A stretch of 64,000 nucleotides of DNA. Source: Magicicada septendecula (Eukaryota > Arthropoda > Insecta > Hemiptera > Cicadidae). Every line of letters begins with the position of its first letter. Within the stretch, counting starts at the first letter, position 1. The DNA is taken from contig CM068367.1 in assembly GCA_034769895.1 (NCBI GenBank), positions 113,320,654-113,384,653 of the forward strand, given 5' to 3'. The notes beneath the pieces were generated by a model that was given only the letters and a program-made list of their open reading frames with translations, was not told the origin of the DNA and searched no databases. Shown here one piece after another: positions 9,398-20,846 of the stretch. Position numbers and translations under genes: made by a program.

Positions 9398-10454
9398 TTA
9401 ATTTTCATTTTCATCCCCTAGATTTTCATCTGTACCTTTAAACCTATCATCAAGAGATTCATTATCTGAAGATTCATATACTTCTTCATCAGATTCACAT
9501 TCATTCAAGCCAATACATTTTACATTTTCTTCAACAATATCAACATGTCTAGCCACTATTATTTTTCCATTAATTAGCACTCTATAACCAACTTCACTAT
9601 AACCGATCAAAATTCCCATATCAGCCTTTTTATCCCACTTAGAAAATCTTTTTTGTTCCGGTTTTCTTACAAAAACTTTACTACCATATAAATATGAATT
9701 TGAAACATTCGGTTTCGTCCCAAAAAATATTTCATAAGGAGTTTCATTTTCTATAGTATTTGATAACGTACGATTTTTCAAATAAGTAGCAGCACAAACT
9801 ATTTCAGGCCTATATTTTTTATGGATTTGTGCTTCAGCTAATAAACATCGTGACATATCCATTATCGTTCTGTTAAACCGTTCTGCGGTTCCATTTAATT
9901 CATGTACGTAAGCGGGACAATTATTAATTATAATACCTTTTTCTTTAGCAAAATTATAAATATTACCGTTTAAGTATTCTTTCCCATTATCACATCTCAA
10001 AAATTTAATTCTTTTACCCGTTAAGTTTTCACATTCATTTGCATATTGAACAAGACAATTGAAAACTTCTACTTTAGACTTCATGGTATAAACTTTAGCT
10101 ATCTTACTGTAATCATCAATAAAGGAAATAAAGTATTTTTCCCCGTTTAGACCAGCTGTTTTAAAAGGTTCACACATCAGTATGAACAATTTCTAAAATA
10201 TCTTTTGCTCTTTTTCTATTATTTTCAAATGGAATATTATGCATTTTATTTTCAACACATATTTTACACTTCATGAATTCTGATTCAAGTTCATTTGGAA
10301 TACCACTTAACAATTTATGTTTACACAAAATATTCAAATAATTAAAATTTACATGCCCCAGCATACGATGCCACCTTTCTTTTTTACTCATATTATCACA
10401 ATTTTTATTTGCAAAATTTACCAATGCCCTACATTTTTTAATTTACTTTTCATC
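9398..10454 (-). pseudogene. E2 integrase, broken
   Basis: Fragments are the zinc region 10170-10424 and core 9398-10189. HX3H, CX2C and the DD35E residues can all be read, but the CA loss near 10174 separates the zinc region from the core. Confidence 0.92.
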
Positions 10455-11698
10455 TTATATAGACCATTTATTCCAAGCTACAGCTGTAGTATTTCCAAAA
10501 TTATCAATAATTTTTGTCATTTTACGTTTAGAAGTAATCATATTATTTTCCGTTATTTTACCATAACTTATTAAATTTGTATGAATATCTTTAGCATAAA
10601 ATACATTTTGCATGTTTACTTAATTTTTCTTACCAAAAAGATCAAAGTAACTTACCACATTACCAATTTTAGTGGCTTTTACAACTCTATTATCTCCCAA
10701 ATAAACATTAACAGGTACTTTAAGTATCATACTTTTATCAAAATATTTATCATCATTTATTATATGGTCAGTACAACCGCTATCTAATAACCAATTAATG
10801 TCGCAATTATTAAACTTAACTACCTTACTATTATGCGCTTCGTGATAGTCGACCCTTATAACCCATGCGCTCGTATCTGGATTCTTCTGCTGCGACTGAG
10901 TTGCTTGATGTGCTCTTGCAACTCGCTGACTTCGAAAATTGCCATGCCCTCTGGCGTAGTTACTTTTTTCGGTTTCTTGTCGGCCTCGTGGTGCTCGCCA
11001 TGTATTGCTGCTGCCTGCCGCTTGGCCACCATATTTACAGTCTCTCTTGATATGACCAGTTTTGCCACATTGAAAGCATGTTCGCTGTTGTCGACTTTTA
11101 TCCGCCATGAATGCGTTAGATTTTCATCCAGAAAATTCATCCTTTTGATGCTTTATTTCAGTCATTTCAATTTTATTTTTCACATAATCCACGGTTTGAT
11201 CTTCTTCTTTTAGTGCGTCTATTAAATCGCCTATATAACTGTATGATTCCGGCAACGTATTTAACATATAATTTAATTTTTCTTTTTCTGACACACTAGC
11301 ACCCGCGTTTTTAAGCTCGTTCACAGTTTTTTCAAAATCACTGAAGAATGTCGCTGAATCAGTATAATTTTTAAGTCTTAACTTTTCCATTTTATTTCTA
11401 TATACAATTTGCAATGCCGTAGACTTTTTCAAATACATTTCATCAAACTTTTGAATTATTTCATACGCCGTAGTTTATCACTAATAAATTCCAATTGCTT
11501 ATTCGTTATAGTACGGTATATATAGTTCATAAACTTTAAATCATTATCATCCCACGGGTCTTTATCCTGCGCCGTTTTTGCCCGCGTTATCACTTCATCA
11601 CATTTTTTAAATTTCAAAAACAACATAATACGTTTTTTCCACATACTATATTCCTCTCCATCAAACACTGGAATTATAATATCATTGTTCTTCGCCAT
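10455..11698 (-). pseudogene. E2 Gag and protease, broken
   Basis: Fragments are 11456-11698, 11124-11438 and 10620-11108. A GAA-to-TAA change at 10620-10622 stops the protease frame 55 residues earlier than in sister copies. The knuckle and DSG are intact. Gag has GEEYSMW where others have GEDYSMW. Confidence 0.9.
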
Positions 11699-11799
11699 TT
11701 TCTTTATATCACAGCATGCGACAGCACTAAAAAAAGGCGATACTCACTTAAACGGCACCCTTGACCACAAATTTAGTAAACCACGGACCTCTGCTATCA

Positions 11800-12124
11800 T
11801 GTTAAAGTGTGGAATAAAGAAATATAAGAGTTTACACTGTATAATAAAGTTTATTAACCCATACACAAATACATACTAAATACGCAGTGCTACGGTGCGT
11901 GCGTCACTTACGGCGTCTTACTACAAACTAAAAACTAACATTTTCTTTTATGAATTTGCTAACTGCTATAATTTTTTATTGTTCGACTGAGCTTTTCGTC
12001 ATTACTGACACCTTCAGGTCTTAAACAACCTTAAACAATACGAAGAATAAAAACTAACAAACTTATACATGCTTACGCGCATTACATATATTGTAAAATA
12101 TAAATGTATTACATATATTCAACA
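11800..12124 (-). repeat. E2 5' LTR, long form (325 bp)
   Basis: Group A long LTR (TTGTAAAATAT), followed by ATTTT at 12125-12129. Confidence 0.92.
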
Positions 12125-12696
12125 ATTTTATTAATGCATTTGATTCTTCAAAATTTATACATATGTCCAGTTATGTAAGGGTCTAAATGAAATTTTGTTT
12201 GTATGATTTTCATTTGTAATTTCATAAAATTAAAACTGATGCTTTGATAAAACAGTGTTCTTTTTGAATTATTTGTCATTTTGCTGTGTACTTTCAAAAC
12301 TTGCAACTGCTGTGGATAAACCGAATTGAAGAATAATGCCCGTATTTAATTTTCTTTGCGGGGTCCATTTTCAGTGCGCCATGAACAGGCTGACGCAACC
12401 TGTCGACAAATGAGCAAGGCGGTGTTCCTGTAAAGCAGACGAGTCCATTATATTCAGATCCAGGGATTTATTGTGAATACCTCTTGCGGGTCGCTACTAA
12501 CCTAATCCAAATCGACAACTCTTTTGTTCAATATACGAATAAGCATTGCTGAATCATGTTCGTGGGCGCCATTTTGAGTACACCGTAAAACTGTCCGCAA
12601 GTGAGAAATACGGAGTCTCTGTAAAGAATGCTAGTAGATTGTTTTTGAAATTGTCAAAATAAAAATATTGTATGCTTCCAAACTGTGTAATATTTT
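12125..12696. repeat. Spacer S, first of three between E2 and E3 (572 bp)
   Basis: ATTTT bounds both ends. It carries TGCGGGGTCC, the reading of spacers that directly follow most group A 5' LTRs. Confidence 0.9.
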
Positions 12697-13020
12697 TGTT
12701 AAAGTGTGGAATACAGAAATATAAGAGTTTACACTGTATAATAAAGTTTATTATCCCATAAACAAATACATACTAAGTACGCAGTGCTACGGTGCGTGCG
12801 TCACTCACGGCGTCTTACTAAAAACTAAAAACTAACAATTTCTTTATGAATTTGCTAACTGCTATAATTTTTTATTGTTCGACTGAGCTTTTCGTCATTA
12901 CTGACATCTTCAGGTCTTAAGCAACCTTAAACAATACGAAGAATAAAAACTAACAAACTTATACATGCTTACGCGCATTACATATATTGTACAATATAAA
13001 TGTATTACATATATTCAACA
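12697..13020 (-). repeat. Solo LTR, propagated type (324 bp)
   Basis: The left part matches 3' LTRs (GGAATACAG, TTATCCCATAA). The right part contains the 119-base segment found only in 5' LTRs. It has the marks of the common solo type: one T fewer in ATTTCTTTATG, and GACATCTTC. It shares TACTAAAAACTAAAAAC with the solo LTR at 25753-26076. Confidence 0.88.
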
Positions 13021-13592
13021 ATTTTATTAATGCATTTGATTCTTCAAAATTTATACATATGTCCAGTTATGTAAGGGTCTAAATGAAATTTTGTTTGTAT
13101 GATTTTTATTTGTAATTTCATAAAATTAAAACTGATGCTTTGATAAAACAGTGTTCTTTTTGAATTATTTGTCCTTTTGCTGTGTACTTTCAAAACTTGC
13201 AACTTCTGTGGATAAACCGAATTGAAGAATAATGCCCGTATTTAATTTTGTTTGTGGGCTCCATTTTCAGTGCGCCATGAACAGGCTGACGCAACCTGTC
13301 GACGAATGAGCAAGGCGGTGTTCCTGTAAAGCAGACGAGTCCATTATATTCAGATCCAGGGATTTATTGTGAATACCTCTTGCGGGTCGCTACTAACCTA
13401 ATCCAAATCGACAACTCTTTCGTTCAATATACGAATAAGCATTGCTGAATCATGTTCGTGGGCGCCATTTTGAGTACACCGTAAAACTGTCCGCAAGTGA
13501 GAAATACGGATTCTCTGTAAAGAATGCTAGTAGATTGTTTTTAAAATTGTCAAAATAAAAATATTGTATGCTTCCAAACTGTGTAATATTTT
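13021..13592. repeat. Spacer S, second of three between E2 and E3 (572 bp)
   Basis: Bounded by ATTTT. It reads TGTGGGCTCC. Confidence 0.9.
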
Positions 13593-13917
13593 TGTTAAAG
13601 TGTGGAATACAGAAATATAAGAGTTTACACTGTATAATAAAGTTTATTATCCCATAATCAAATACATACTAAATACGCAGTGCTACGGTGCATGCGTCAC
13701 TTACGGCGTCTTACTACAAACTAAAAACTAAAAATTTCTTTTATGAATTTGCTAACTGCTATAATTTTTTATTGTTCGTCTGAGCTTTTCGTCATTACTG
13801 ACACCTTCAGGTCTTAAACAACCTTAAACAATACGAAGAATAAAAACTAACAAACTTATACATGCTTACGCCCATTACATATATTGTACAATATAAATGT
13901 ATTACATTTATTCAACA
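13593..13917 (-). repeat. Solo LTR, independent chimera (325 bp)
   Basis: It starts exactly like a 3' LTR (GGAATACAG, CCCATAATC). It then carries the 119-base segment with the 5' LTR readings TTTCTTTTATG and GACACCTTC, so it lacks the two marks of the other seven solo LTRs. This is the cleanest 3'/5' LTR recombinant in the window. Confidence 0.88.
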
Positions 13918-14489
13918 ATTTTATTAATGCATTTGATTCTGCAAAATTTATACATATGTCCCGTTATGTAAGGGTCTAAATGAAATTTTGTTTGTATGAT
14001 TTTTATTTGTAATTTCATAAAATTAAAACTGATGCTTTGATAAAACAGTGTTCTTTTTGAATTATTTGTCCTTTTGCTGTGTACTTTCAAAACTTGCAAC
14101 TTCTGTGGATAAACCGAATTGAAGAATAATGCCCGTATTTAATTTTCTTTGTGGGCTCCATTTTCAGTGCGCCATGAACAGGCTGACGCAACCTGTCGAC
14201 GAATGAGCAAGGCGGTGTTCCTGTAAAGCAGACGAGTCCATTATATTCAGATCCAGGGATTTATTGTGAATACCTCTTGCGGGTCGCTACTAACCTAATC
14301 CAAATCGACAACTCTTTCGTTCAATATACGAATAAGCATTGCTGAATCATGTTCGTGGGCGCCATTTTGAGTACACCGTAAAACTGTCCGTAAGTGAGAA
14401 ATACGGAGTCTCTGTAAAGAATACTAGTAGATTGTTTTTAAAATTGTCAAAATGAAAATATTGTATGCTTCCAAACTGTGTAATATTTT
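13918..14489. repeat. Spacer S, third of three between E2 and E3 (572 bp)
   Basis: Bounded by ATTTT. A 63-codon minus-strand frame (13908-14099) lies here but looks like chance. Confidence 0.9.
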
Positions 14490-14695
14490 TGTTAAAGAGT
14501 GGAATACAGAAATATAAGAGTTTACACTGTATAATAAAGTTTATTATCCCATAATCAAATACATACTAAATACGCAGTGCTACGGTGCGTGCGTCACTTA
14601 CGGCGTCTTACTACAAACTAAAAACTAACAAACTTATACATGCTTACGCGCATTACATATATTGTACAATATAAATGTATTACATATATTTAACA
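14490..14695 (-). repeat. E3 3' LTR, short form (206 bp)
   Basis: Short form. Its plus-strand end reads TTTAACA instead of TTCAACA, and AAAGAGTGG replaces AAAGTGTGG near the start. Confidence 0.9.
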
Positions 14696-14754
14696 CTCCT
14701 CCTTACATTTATATTGTATTTACAAATTTAATTTTACAAATACACATTTCAAGT

Positions 14755-16362
14755 TCAACTTTTCAAGTTCAGCATAGTTCGAAATTTCTCAAACTTTTCT
14801 TTACACAATGACTTTGTAAATATATCAACAATATTATCATCAGAATTTACCTTTACAACATTAATCATATTTTCTTTTATATATTCGTGTACATAATGGT
14901 AATGAACTTCAATATGTTTAGAATTTTTCGTAAAACTTCCATACTTTGCTAAATATTTCGCTCCCGAATTATCTTCAAAAATATTAATCGGTCTTTCTAA
15001 AGTTACATTAAACAATTTTAGCAATTCTTTCACAAATTTCAATTCACTCACAGCTTCCGACAACGCTACATACTCTGCATATGTCGAAGCCTTTGTTACA
15101 CACTATTGTTTTCTCGACTTCCAATAAATTACATTACCAAATAATCGAATTACATAACCAGTTGTGGATTTTCTGTCTAAATGGTCACCAGCCCAATCGG
15201 CATCAACATAACAATCTATAATTTCAGAATTATCATTTCTTTTATAAGTCAATTTTAAATCTTTCGTTAAATACAAGTACTTTAATATTCGCAAAGCATA
15301 TTTAAAGTGTGTTTCATTATAACAATTCTGATATCTACTTAAATAATTTACACTAAAGCTTATTTCAAGCCTTGTAGCTGAGCTTATATATAATAATGCA
15401 CCAATTAAATTTCTATATTGAATATTCCTTCGACAAATATCAGACTTTTCAACTTTTAAATTTACCTCCATAGGTGTATTATACATTTTACTGTTTTGTA
15501 AATTATACTTTCTTACTAATGACTCAATATATTTAGCTTGACTTAATATTATTTCACATTTACGGAACTCATATTCTACGGTAATACCAAGATATTTTTT
15601 AATTTTTCCAAGATCTTTCATTTTGAATATTTCTGATAAGAGTTTCTTAATATTTTGTATTTTTTCTTTGTTACGTCCACAAATTAATAAATCATCCACA
15701 AATATTAATAAATAAATAGTATCTTTTCCATTTCCAAAAGTATATAAACAATAATCTAAATTACTTTTCTTAACACCCAAACTTATTAAAAATTTATCAA
15801 GTCATTCATACCAAGCTCTGGGACTTTTCTTTAAACCATACAAAGCTTTTATTAACTTACACACTCTATTTGTGCCATCCTCATAACCTTTTGGTTGATG
15901 GACATATACCTCAGAACTTACTTTACCATTTAGAAATGCAGTTTCTTCATCCATTTGTTCAATAGTTAGACCCATTTGACAACAGTATGATAATAAAATC
16001 TTTAAAGTTTGCATTCTCGCAACAGGAGAATAAACATCATCAATTTTATCGGTTTGCTGAAAACCTCTTACAACTAACCTGGCCTTATAAGCATTGTCAG
16101 ACTTTTTTGTATAAATCCATTTTACAACCAATATTTTTTTACCATTTACATTTTCAACTAATTGCCAAGTCTTATTTTTATTTAACGAACCAAATTCTTT
16201 GTCCATAGCTTTTGACCAATATTTACTTTCATTGCTTTCAAGCGCCTCCTCAAATGTACTAGGAGTATCTGCTCTACAATAATTTGCAAAAATATTACTA
16301 TTATATACATAATAATCTTCATATCTTTTTGGTGGGTTTCTTATGCGCTCAGATTTTTTAAT
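14755..16362 (-). pseudogene. E3 reverse transcriptase and RNase H, broken
   Basis: RT start 15802-16206 is 134 residues, because the group A deletion is absent and the frame runs back to MDKEFGSLNKNK. RT palm with FVDD is 15103-15780 and RNase H is 14755-15063. TGA 15802-15804 and TAG 15103-15105 are present. RNase H reads NSGAKY, so a Lys replaces the usual hydrophobic residue. Confidence 0.92.
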
Positions 16363-17421
16363 TTAATTTTCATTTTCATCACCTAGATTTTCATCTGTAC
16401 CTTTAAACCTATCATCAAGAGATTCATTATCTGAAGATTCATATACTTCTTCATCAGATTCACATTCATTCAAGCCAATACATTTTACATTTTCTTCAAC
16501 AATATCAACATGTCTAGCCACTATTATTTTTCCATTAATTAGCACTCTATAACCAACTTCACTATAACCGATGAAAATTCCCATATCAGCCTTTTTATCC
16601 CGCTTAGAAAATCTTTTTTGTTCCGGTTTTCTTACAAAAACTTTACTACCATATAAATGTAAATTTGAAACATTCGGTTTCGTCCCAAAAAATATTTCAT
16701 AAGGAGTTTTCTTTTCTATAGTATTTGATAACGTACGATTTTTCAAATAAGTAGCAGCACAAACTATTTCAGGCCAATATTTTTTATGGATTTGTGCTTC
16801 AGCTAATAAACAACGTGACATATCCATTATCGTTCTGTTAACCGTTCTGCGGTTCCATTTAATTCATGTACGTAAGCGGGACAATTATTAATTATAATAC
16901 CTTTTTCTTTAGCAAAATTATAAATATTACCGTTTAAGTATTCTTTCCCATTATCACATCTCAAAAATTTAATTCTTTTACCCGTTAAGTTTTCACATTC
17001 ATTTGCATATTGAACAAGACAATTGAAAACTTCTACTTTAGACTTCATGGTATAAACTTTAGCTATCTTACTGTAATCATTAATAAAGGAAATAAAGTAT
17101 TTTTCCCCGTTTAGACCAGCTGTTTTAAAAGGTCCACACACATCAGTATGAACAATTAAAAAAATATCTTTTGCTCTTTTTTTATTATTTTCAAATGGAA
17201 TATTATGCATTTTATTTTAAACACATATTTTACACTTAATGAATTCTGATTCAAGTTCATTTGGAATACCACTTAACAATTTATGTTTACACAAAATATT
17301 CAAATAATTAAAATTTACATGGCCCAGCATACGATGCCACCTTTCTTTTTTACTCATATTATCACAATTTTTATTTGCAAAATTTACCAATGACTCTACA
17401 TTTTTTAATTTACTTTTCTTC
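16363..17421 (-). pseudogene. E3 integrase, broken
   Basis: The (CA) run is full length, so HTDVCGPFKTAG reads through. However, GAA is TAA at 17217-17219 in the zinc region. A one-base loss near 16840 also shifts the frame just after the catalytic Glu (AERLTER). Fragments are 16827-17210 and 16363-16827. Confidence 0.92.
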
Positions 17422-18665
17422 TTATATAGACCATTTATTCCAAGCTACAGCTGTAGTATTTCCAAAATTATCAATAATTTTTGTCATTTTACGTTTAGAA
17501 ATAATCATATTATTTTCCGTTATTTTACCATAACTTATTAAATTTGTATGAATATCTTTAGCATACAATACATTTTGCATGTTTACTTCATTTTTCTTAC
17601 CAAAAAGATCAAAGTAACTTACCACATTACCAATTTTAGTGGCTTTTACAACTCTATTATCTCCCAAATAAACATTAACAGGTACTTTAAGTATCATACA
17701 TTTATCAAAATATTTATCATCATTTATTATATGGTCCGTACAACCGCTATGTAATAACCAATTAATGTCGCAATTATTATACTTAACTACCTTACTATTA
17801 TGCGCTTCGTGATAGTCGACCCTTATAACCCATGCGCTCGTATCTGGATTCTTCTGCTGCGACTGAATTGCTTGATGTGCTCTTGCAACTCGCTGACTTC
17901 GAAAATTGCCATGCCCTCTGGCGTAGTTACTTTTTTCGGTTTCTTGTCGGCCTCGTGGTGCTCGCCATGTATTGCTGCTGCCTGCCGCTTGGCCACCATA
18001 TTTACAGTCTCTCTTGATATGACCAGTTTTGCCACATTGAAAGCATGTTCGCTGTTGTCGACTTTTATCCGCCATGAATGCGTTAGATTTTCGTCCAGAA
18101 AATTCATCCTTTTGATGCTTTATTTCAGTCATTTCAATTTTACTTTTCACATAATCCACAGTTTGATCTTCTTCTTTTAGTGAGTCTATTAAATCGCCTA
18201 TATAACTGTATGATTCCGGCAACGTATGTAACATATAATTTAATTTTTCTTTTTCTGACACACTAGCACCCGCGTTTTTAAGCTCGTTCACAGTTTTTTC
18301 AAAATCACGGAAGAATGTCGCTGAATCAGTATAATTTTTAAGTCTTAACTTTTCCATTTTATATCTATATACAATTTGCAATGCCGTAGACTTTTTCAAA
18401 TACATTTCATCAAACTTTTGAATTATTTCATACGCCGTAGTTTATCACTAATAAATTCCAATTGCTTATTCGTTATAGTACGGTATATATAGTTCATAAA
18501 CTTTAAATCATTATCATCCCACGGGTCTTTATCCTGCGCCGTTTTTGCCCGTGTTATCACTTCATCACATTTTTTAAATTTCAAAAACAACATAATACTT
18601 TTTTTCCACATACTATAGTCCTCTCCATCAAACACTGCAATTATAATTTCATTGTTCTTCTCCAT
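17422..18665 (-). pseudogene. E3 Gag and protease, longest frame but dead protease
   Basis: Gag middle, zinc knuckle and protease form one open frame (17422-18405, 327 residues) because CGA is kept where group A has TGA. The CCHC knuckle is at residues 121-134. The protease triad is HSG in place of DSG (residue 219), which removes the catalytic Asp. The Gag N-terminal part (18423-18665) begins ATGGAG and remains out of frame with the rest. Upstream of that ATG the frame stays open to the LTR edge. Confidence 0.92.
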
Positions 18666-18766
18666 TTTCTTTATATCACAGCATGCGACAGCACTAAAAA
18701 AAACCGATACACACTTAAACGGCACTCTTGACCACAAATTTAGTAAACCACGGACCTCTGCTATCA

Positions 18767-19092
18767 TGTTAAAGTGTGGAAATAAAGAAATATAAGAGTT
18801 TACACTGTATAATAAAGTTTATTAACCCATGCACAAATACATACTAAATACGCAGTGCTACGGTGCGTGCGTCACTTACGGCGTCTTACTACAAACTAAA
18901 AACTAACAATTTCTTTTATGAATTTGCTAACTGCTATAATTTTTTATTGTTCGACTGAGCTTTTCGTCATTACTGACACCTTCAGGTCTTAAACAACCTT
19001 AAACAATACGAAGAATAAAAACTAACAAACTTATACATGCTTACGCGCATTACATATATTGTACAATATAAATGTATTACATATATTCAACA
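18767..19092 (-). repeat. E3 5' LTR, long form (326 bp)
   Basis: It has one extra A (GGAAATAAAG) and CCCATGCAC, the group B reading shared with the 5' LTRs of E7 and E8. Confidence 0.92.
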
Positions 19093-19664
19093 ATTTGATT
19101 AATGCATTTGATTCTTCAAAATTTATACATATGTCCAGTTATGTAAGGGTCTAAATGAAATTTTGTTTGTATGATTTTCATTTGTAATTTCATAAAATTA
19201 AAACTGATGCTTTGATAAAACAGTGTTCTTTTTGAATTATTTGTCCTTTTGCTGTGTACTTTCAAAACTTGCAACTGCTGTGGATAAACCGAATTGAAGA
19301 ATAATGCCCGTATTTAATTTTCTTTGCGGGGTCCATTTTCAGTGCGCCATGAACAGGCTGACGCAACCTGTCGACGAATGAGCAAGGCGGTGTTCCTGTA
19401 AAGCAGACGAGTCCATTATATTCAGATCCAGAGATTTATTGTAAATACCTCTTGCGGGTCGCTACTAACCTAATCCAAATCGACAACTCTTTCGTTCAAT
19501 ATACGAATAAGCATTGCTGAATCATGTTCGTGGGCGCCATTTTGAGTACACCGTAAAACTGTCCGCAAGGGAGAAATACGGAGTCTCTGTAAAGAATGCT
19601 AGTAGATTGTTTTTAAAATTGTCAAAATAAAAATATTGTATGCTTCCAAACTGTGTAATATTTT
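19093..19664. repeat. Spacer S, first of two between E3 and E4 (572 bp)
   Basis: The right-hand target repeat is changed to ATTTG here; the left-hand ATTTT at 19660-19664 is intact. It has CAGAGATTTATTGTAAAT, shared with 25181-25752. Confidence 0.88.
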
Positions 19665-19988
19665 TGTAAAAGTGTGGAATACAGAAATATAAGAGTTTAC
19701 ACTCTATAATAAAGTTTATTATCCCATAAACAAATACATACTAAATACGCAGTACTACGGTGCGTGCGTCACTTACGGCGTCTTACTACAAACTAAAAAC
19801 TAACAATTTCTTTATGAATTTGCTAACTGCTATAATTTTTTATTGTTCGACTGAGCTTTTCGTCATTACTGACATCTTCAGGTCTTAAACAACCTTAAAC
19901 AATACGAAGAATAAAAACTAACAAACTTATACATGCTTACGCGCATTACATATATTGTACAATATAAATGTATTACATATATCCAACA
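19665..19988 (-). repeat. Solo LTR (324 bp)
   Basis: Common solo type with GACATCTTC. It begins TGTAAAAG instead of TGTTAAAG and ends ATCCAACA, both shared with the solo LTR at 25753-26076. Confidence 0.88.
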
Positions 19989-20563
19989 ATTTTATTAATG
20001 CATTTGATTCTTCAAAATTTATACATATGTCCAGTTATGTAAGGGTCTAAATGAAAAAATTTTGTTTGTATGATTTTTATTTGTAATTTCATAAAATTAA
20101 AACTGATGCTTTGATAAAACAGTGTTCTTTTTGAATTATTTGTCCTTTTGCTGTGTACTTTCAAAACTTGCAACTGCTGTGGATAAACCGAATTGAAGAA
20201 TAATGCCCGTATTTAATTTTCTTTGTGGGCTCCATTTTCAGTGCGCCATGAACAGGCTGACGCAACCTGTCGACGAATGAGCAAGGCGGTGTTCCTGTAA
20301 AGCAGCCGAGTCCATTATATTCAGATCCAGGGATTTATTGTGAATACCTCTTGCGGGTCGCTACTAACCTAATCCAAATCGACAACTCTTTCGTTCAATA
20401 TACGAATAAGCATTGCTGAATCATGTTCGTGGGCGCCATTTTGAGTACACCGTAAAACTGTCCGCAAGTGAGAAATACGGAGTCTCTGTAAAGAATGCTA
20501 GTAGATTGTTTTTAAAATTGTCAAAATAAAAATATTGTATGCTTCCAAACTGTGTAATATTTT
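19989..20563. repeat. Spacer S, second of two between E3 and E4 (575 bp)
   Basis: Bounded by ATTTT. It is three bases longer than most because of an expanded A run (ATGAAAAAATTTTG). Confidence 0.9.
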
Positions 20564-20768
20564 TGTTAAAGTGTGGAATACAGAAATATAAGAGTTTACA
20601 CTGTATAATAAAGTTTATTATCCCATAATCAAATACATACTAAATACGCAGTGCTACGGTGCGTGCGTCACTTACGGCGTCTTACTACAAACTAAAAACT
20701 AACAAACTTATACATGCTTACGCGCATTACATATATTGTACAATATAAATGTATTACATATATTCAAC
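20564..20768 (-). repeat. E4 3' LTR, short form (205 bp)
   Basis: Short form lacking the last A, next to a duplicated polypurine tract that reads CATTCTTATTG where E2 has CATTCCTATTG. Confidence 0.9.
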
Positions 20769-20846
20769 CTCCTCCTTACATTCTTATTGCCTCCTTACAT
20801 TTATATTGTATTTACAAATTTAATTTTACAAATACACATTTCAAGT

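Larger units (their letters stand above)
7508..12124 (-). mobile_element. E2: complete but broken copia-type element (group A)
   Basis: Length is 4,617 bases, longer than E1 mainly because the polypurine tract region is partly duplicated. Besides the shared and group A lesions it has a private nonsense codon in the protease (TAA at 10620-10622). Its integrase has the ENETPYE and NSYLYGS readings shared with E5 and E6. Confidence 0.95.
14490..19092 (-). mobile_element. E3: complete but broken copia-type element (group B)
   Basis: Length is 4,603 bases. It lacks the group A deletions and keeps the longest Gag-protease frame (327 residues), yet the protease catalytic Asp is His. It has its own integrase lesions: TAA at 17217-17219 and a one-base loss near 16840. 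It also carries the three shared nonsense codons. It is the only complete group B copy; E7 shares its 5' half. Confidence 0.95.

Noticed and set aside
13908-14099. Minus-strand 63-65 codon frames in the spacer (also 54653-54850)
   Set aside because: They are open in only two of 19 spacers, straddle the LTR edge and show no recognisable domain.
11800-14695. CRISPR-like reading of regular repeats and spacers
   Set aside because: Units are hundreds of bases long, the spacers are the same sequence, and repeats have LTR ends and target duplications. This is eukaryotic retrotransposon DNA.
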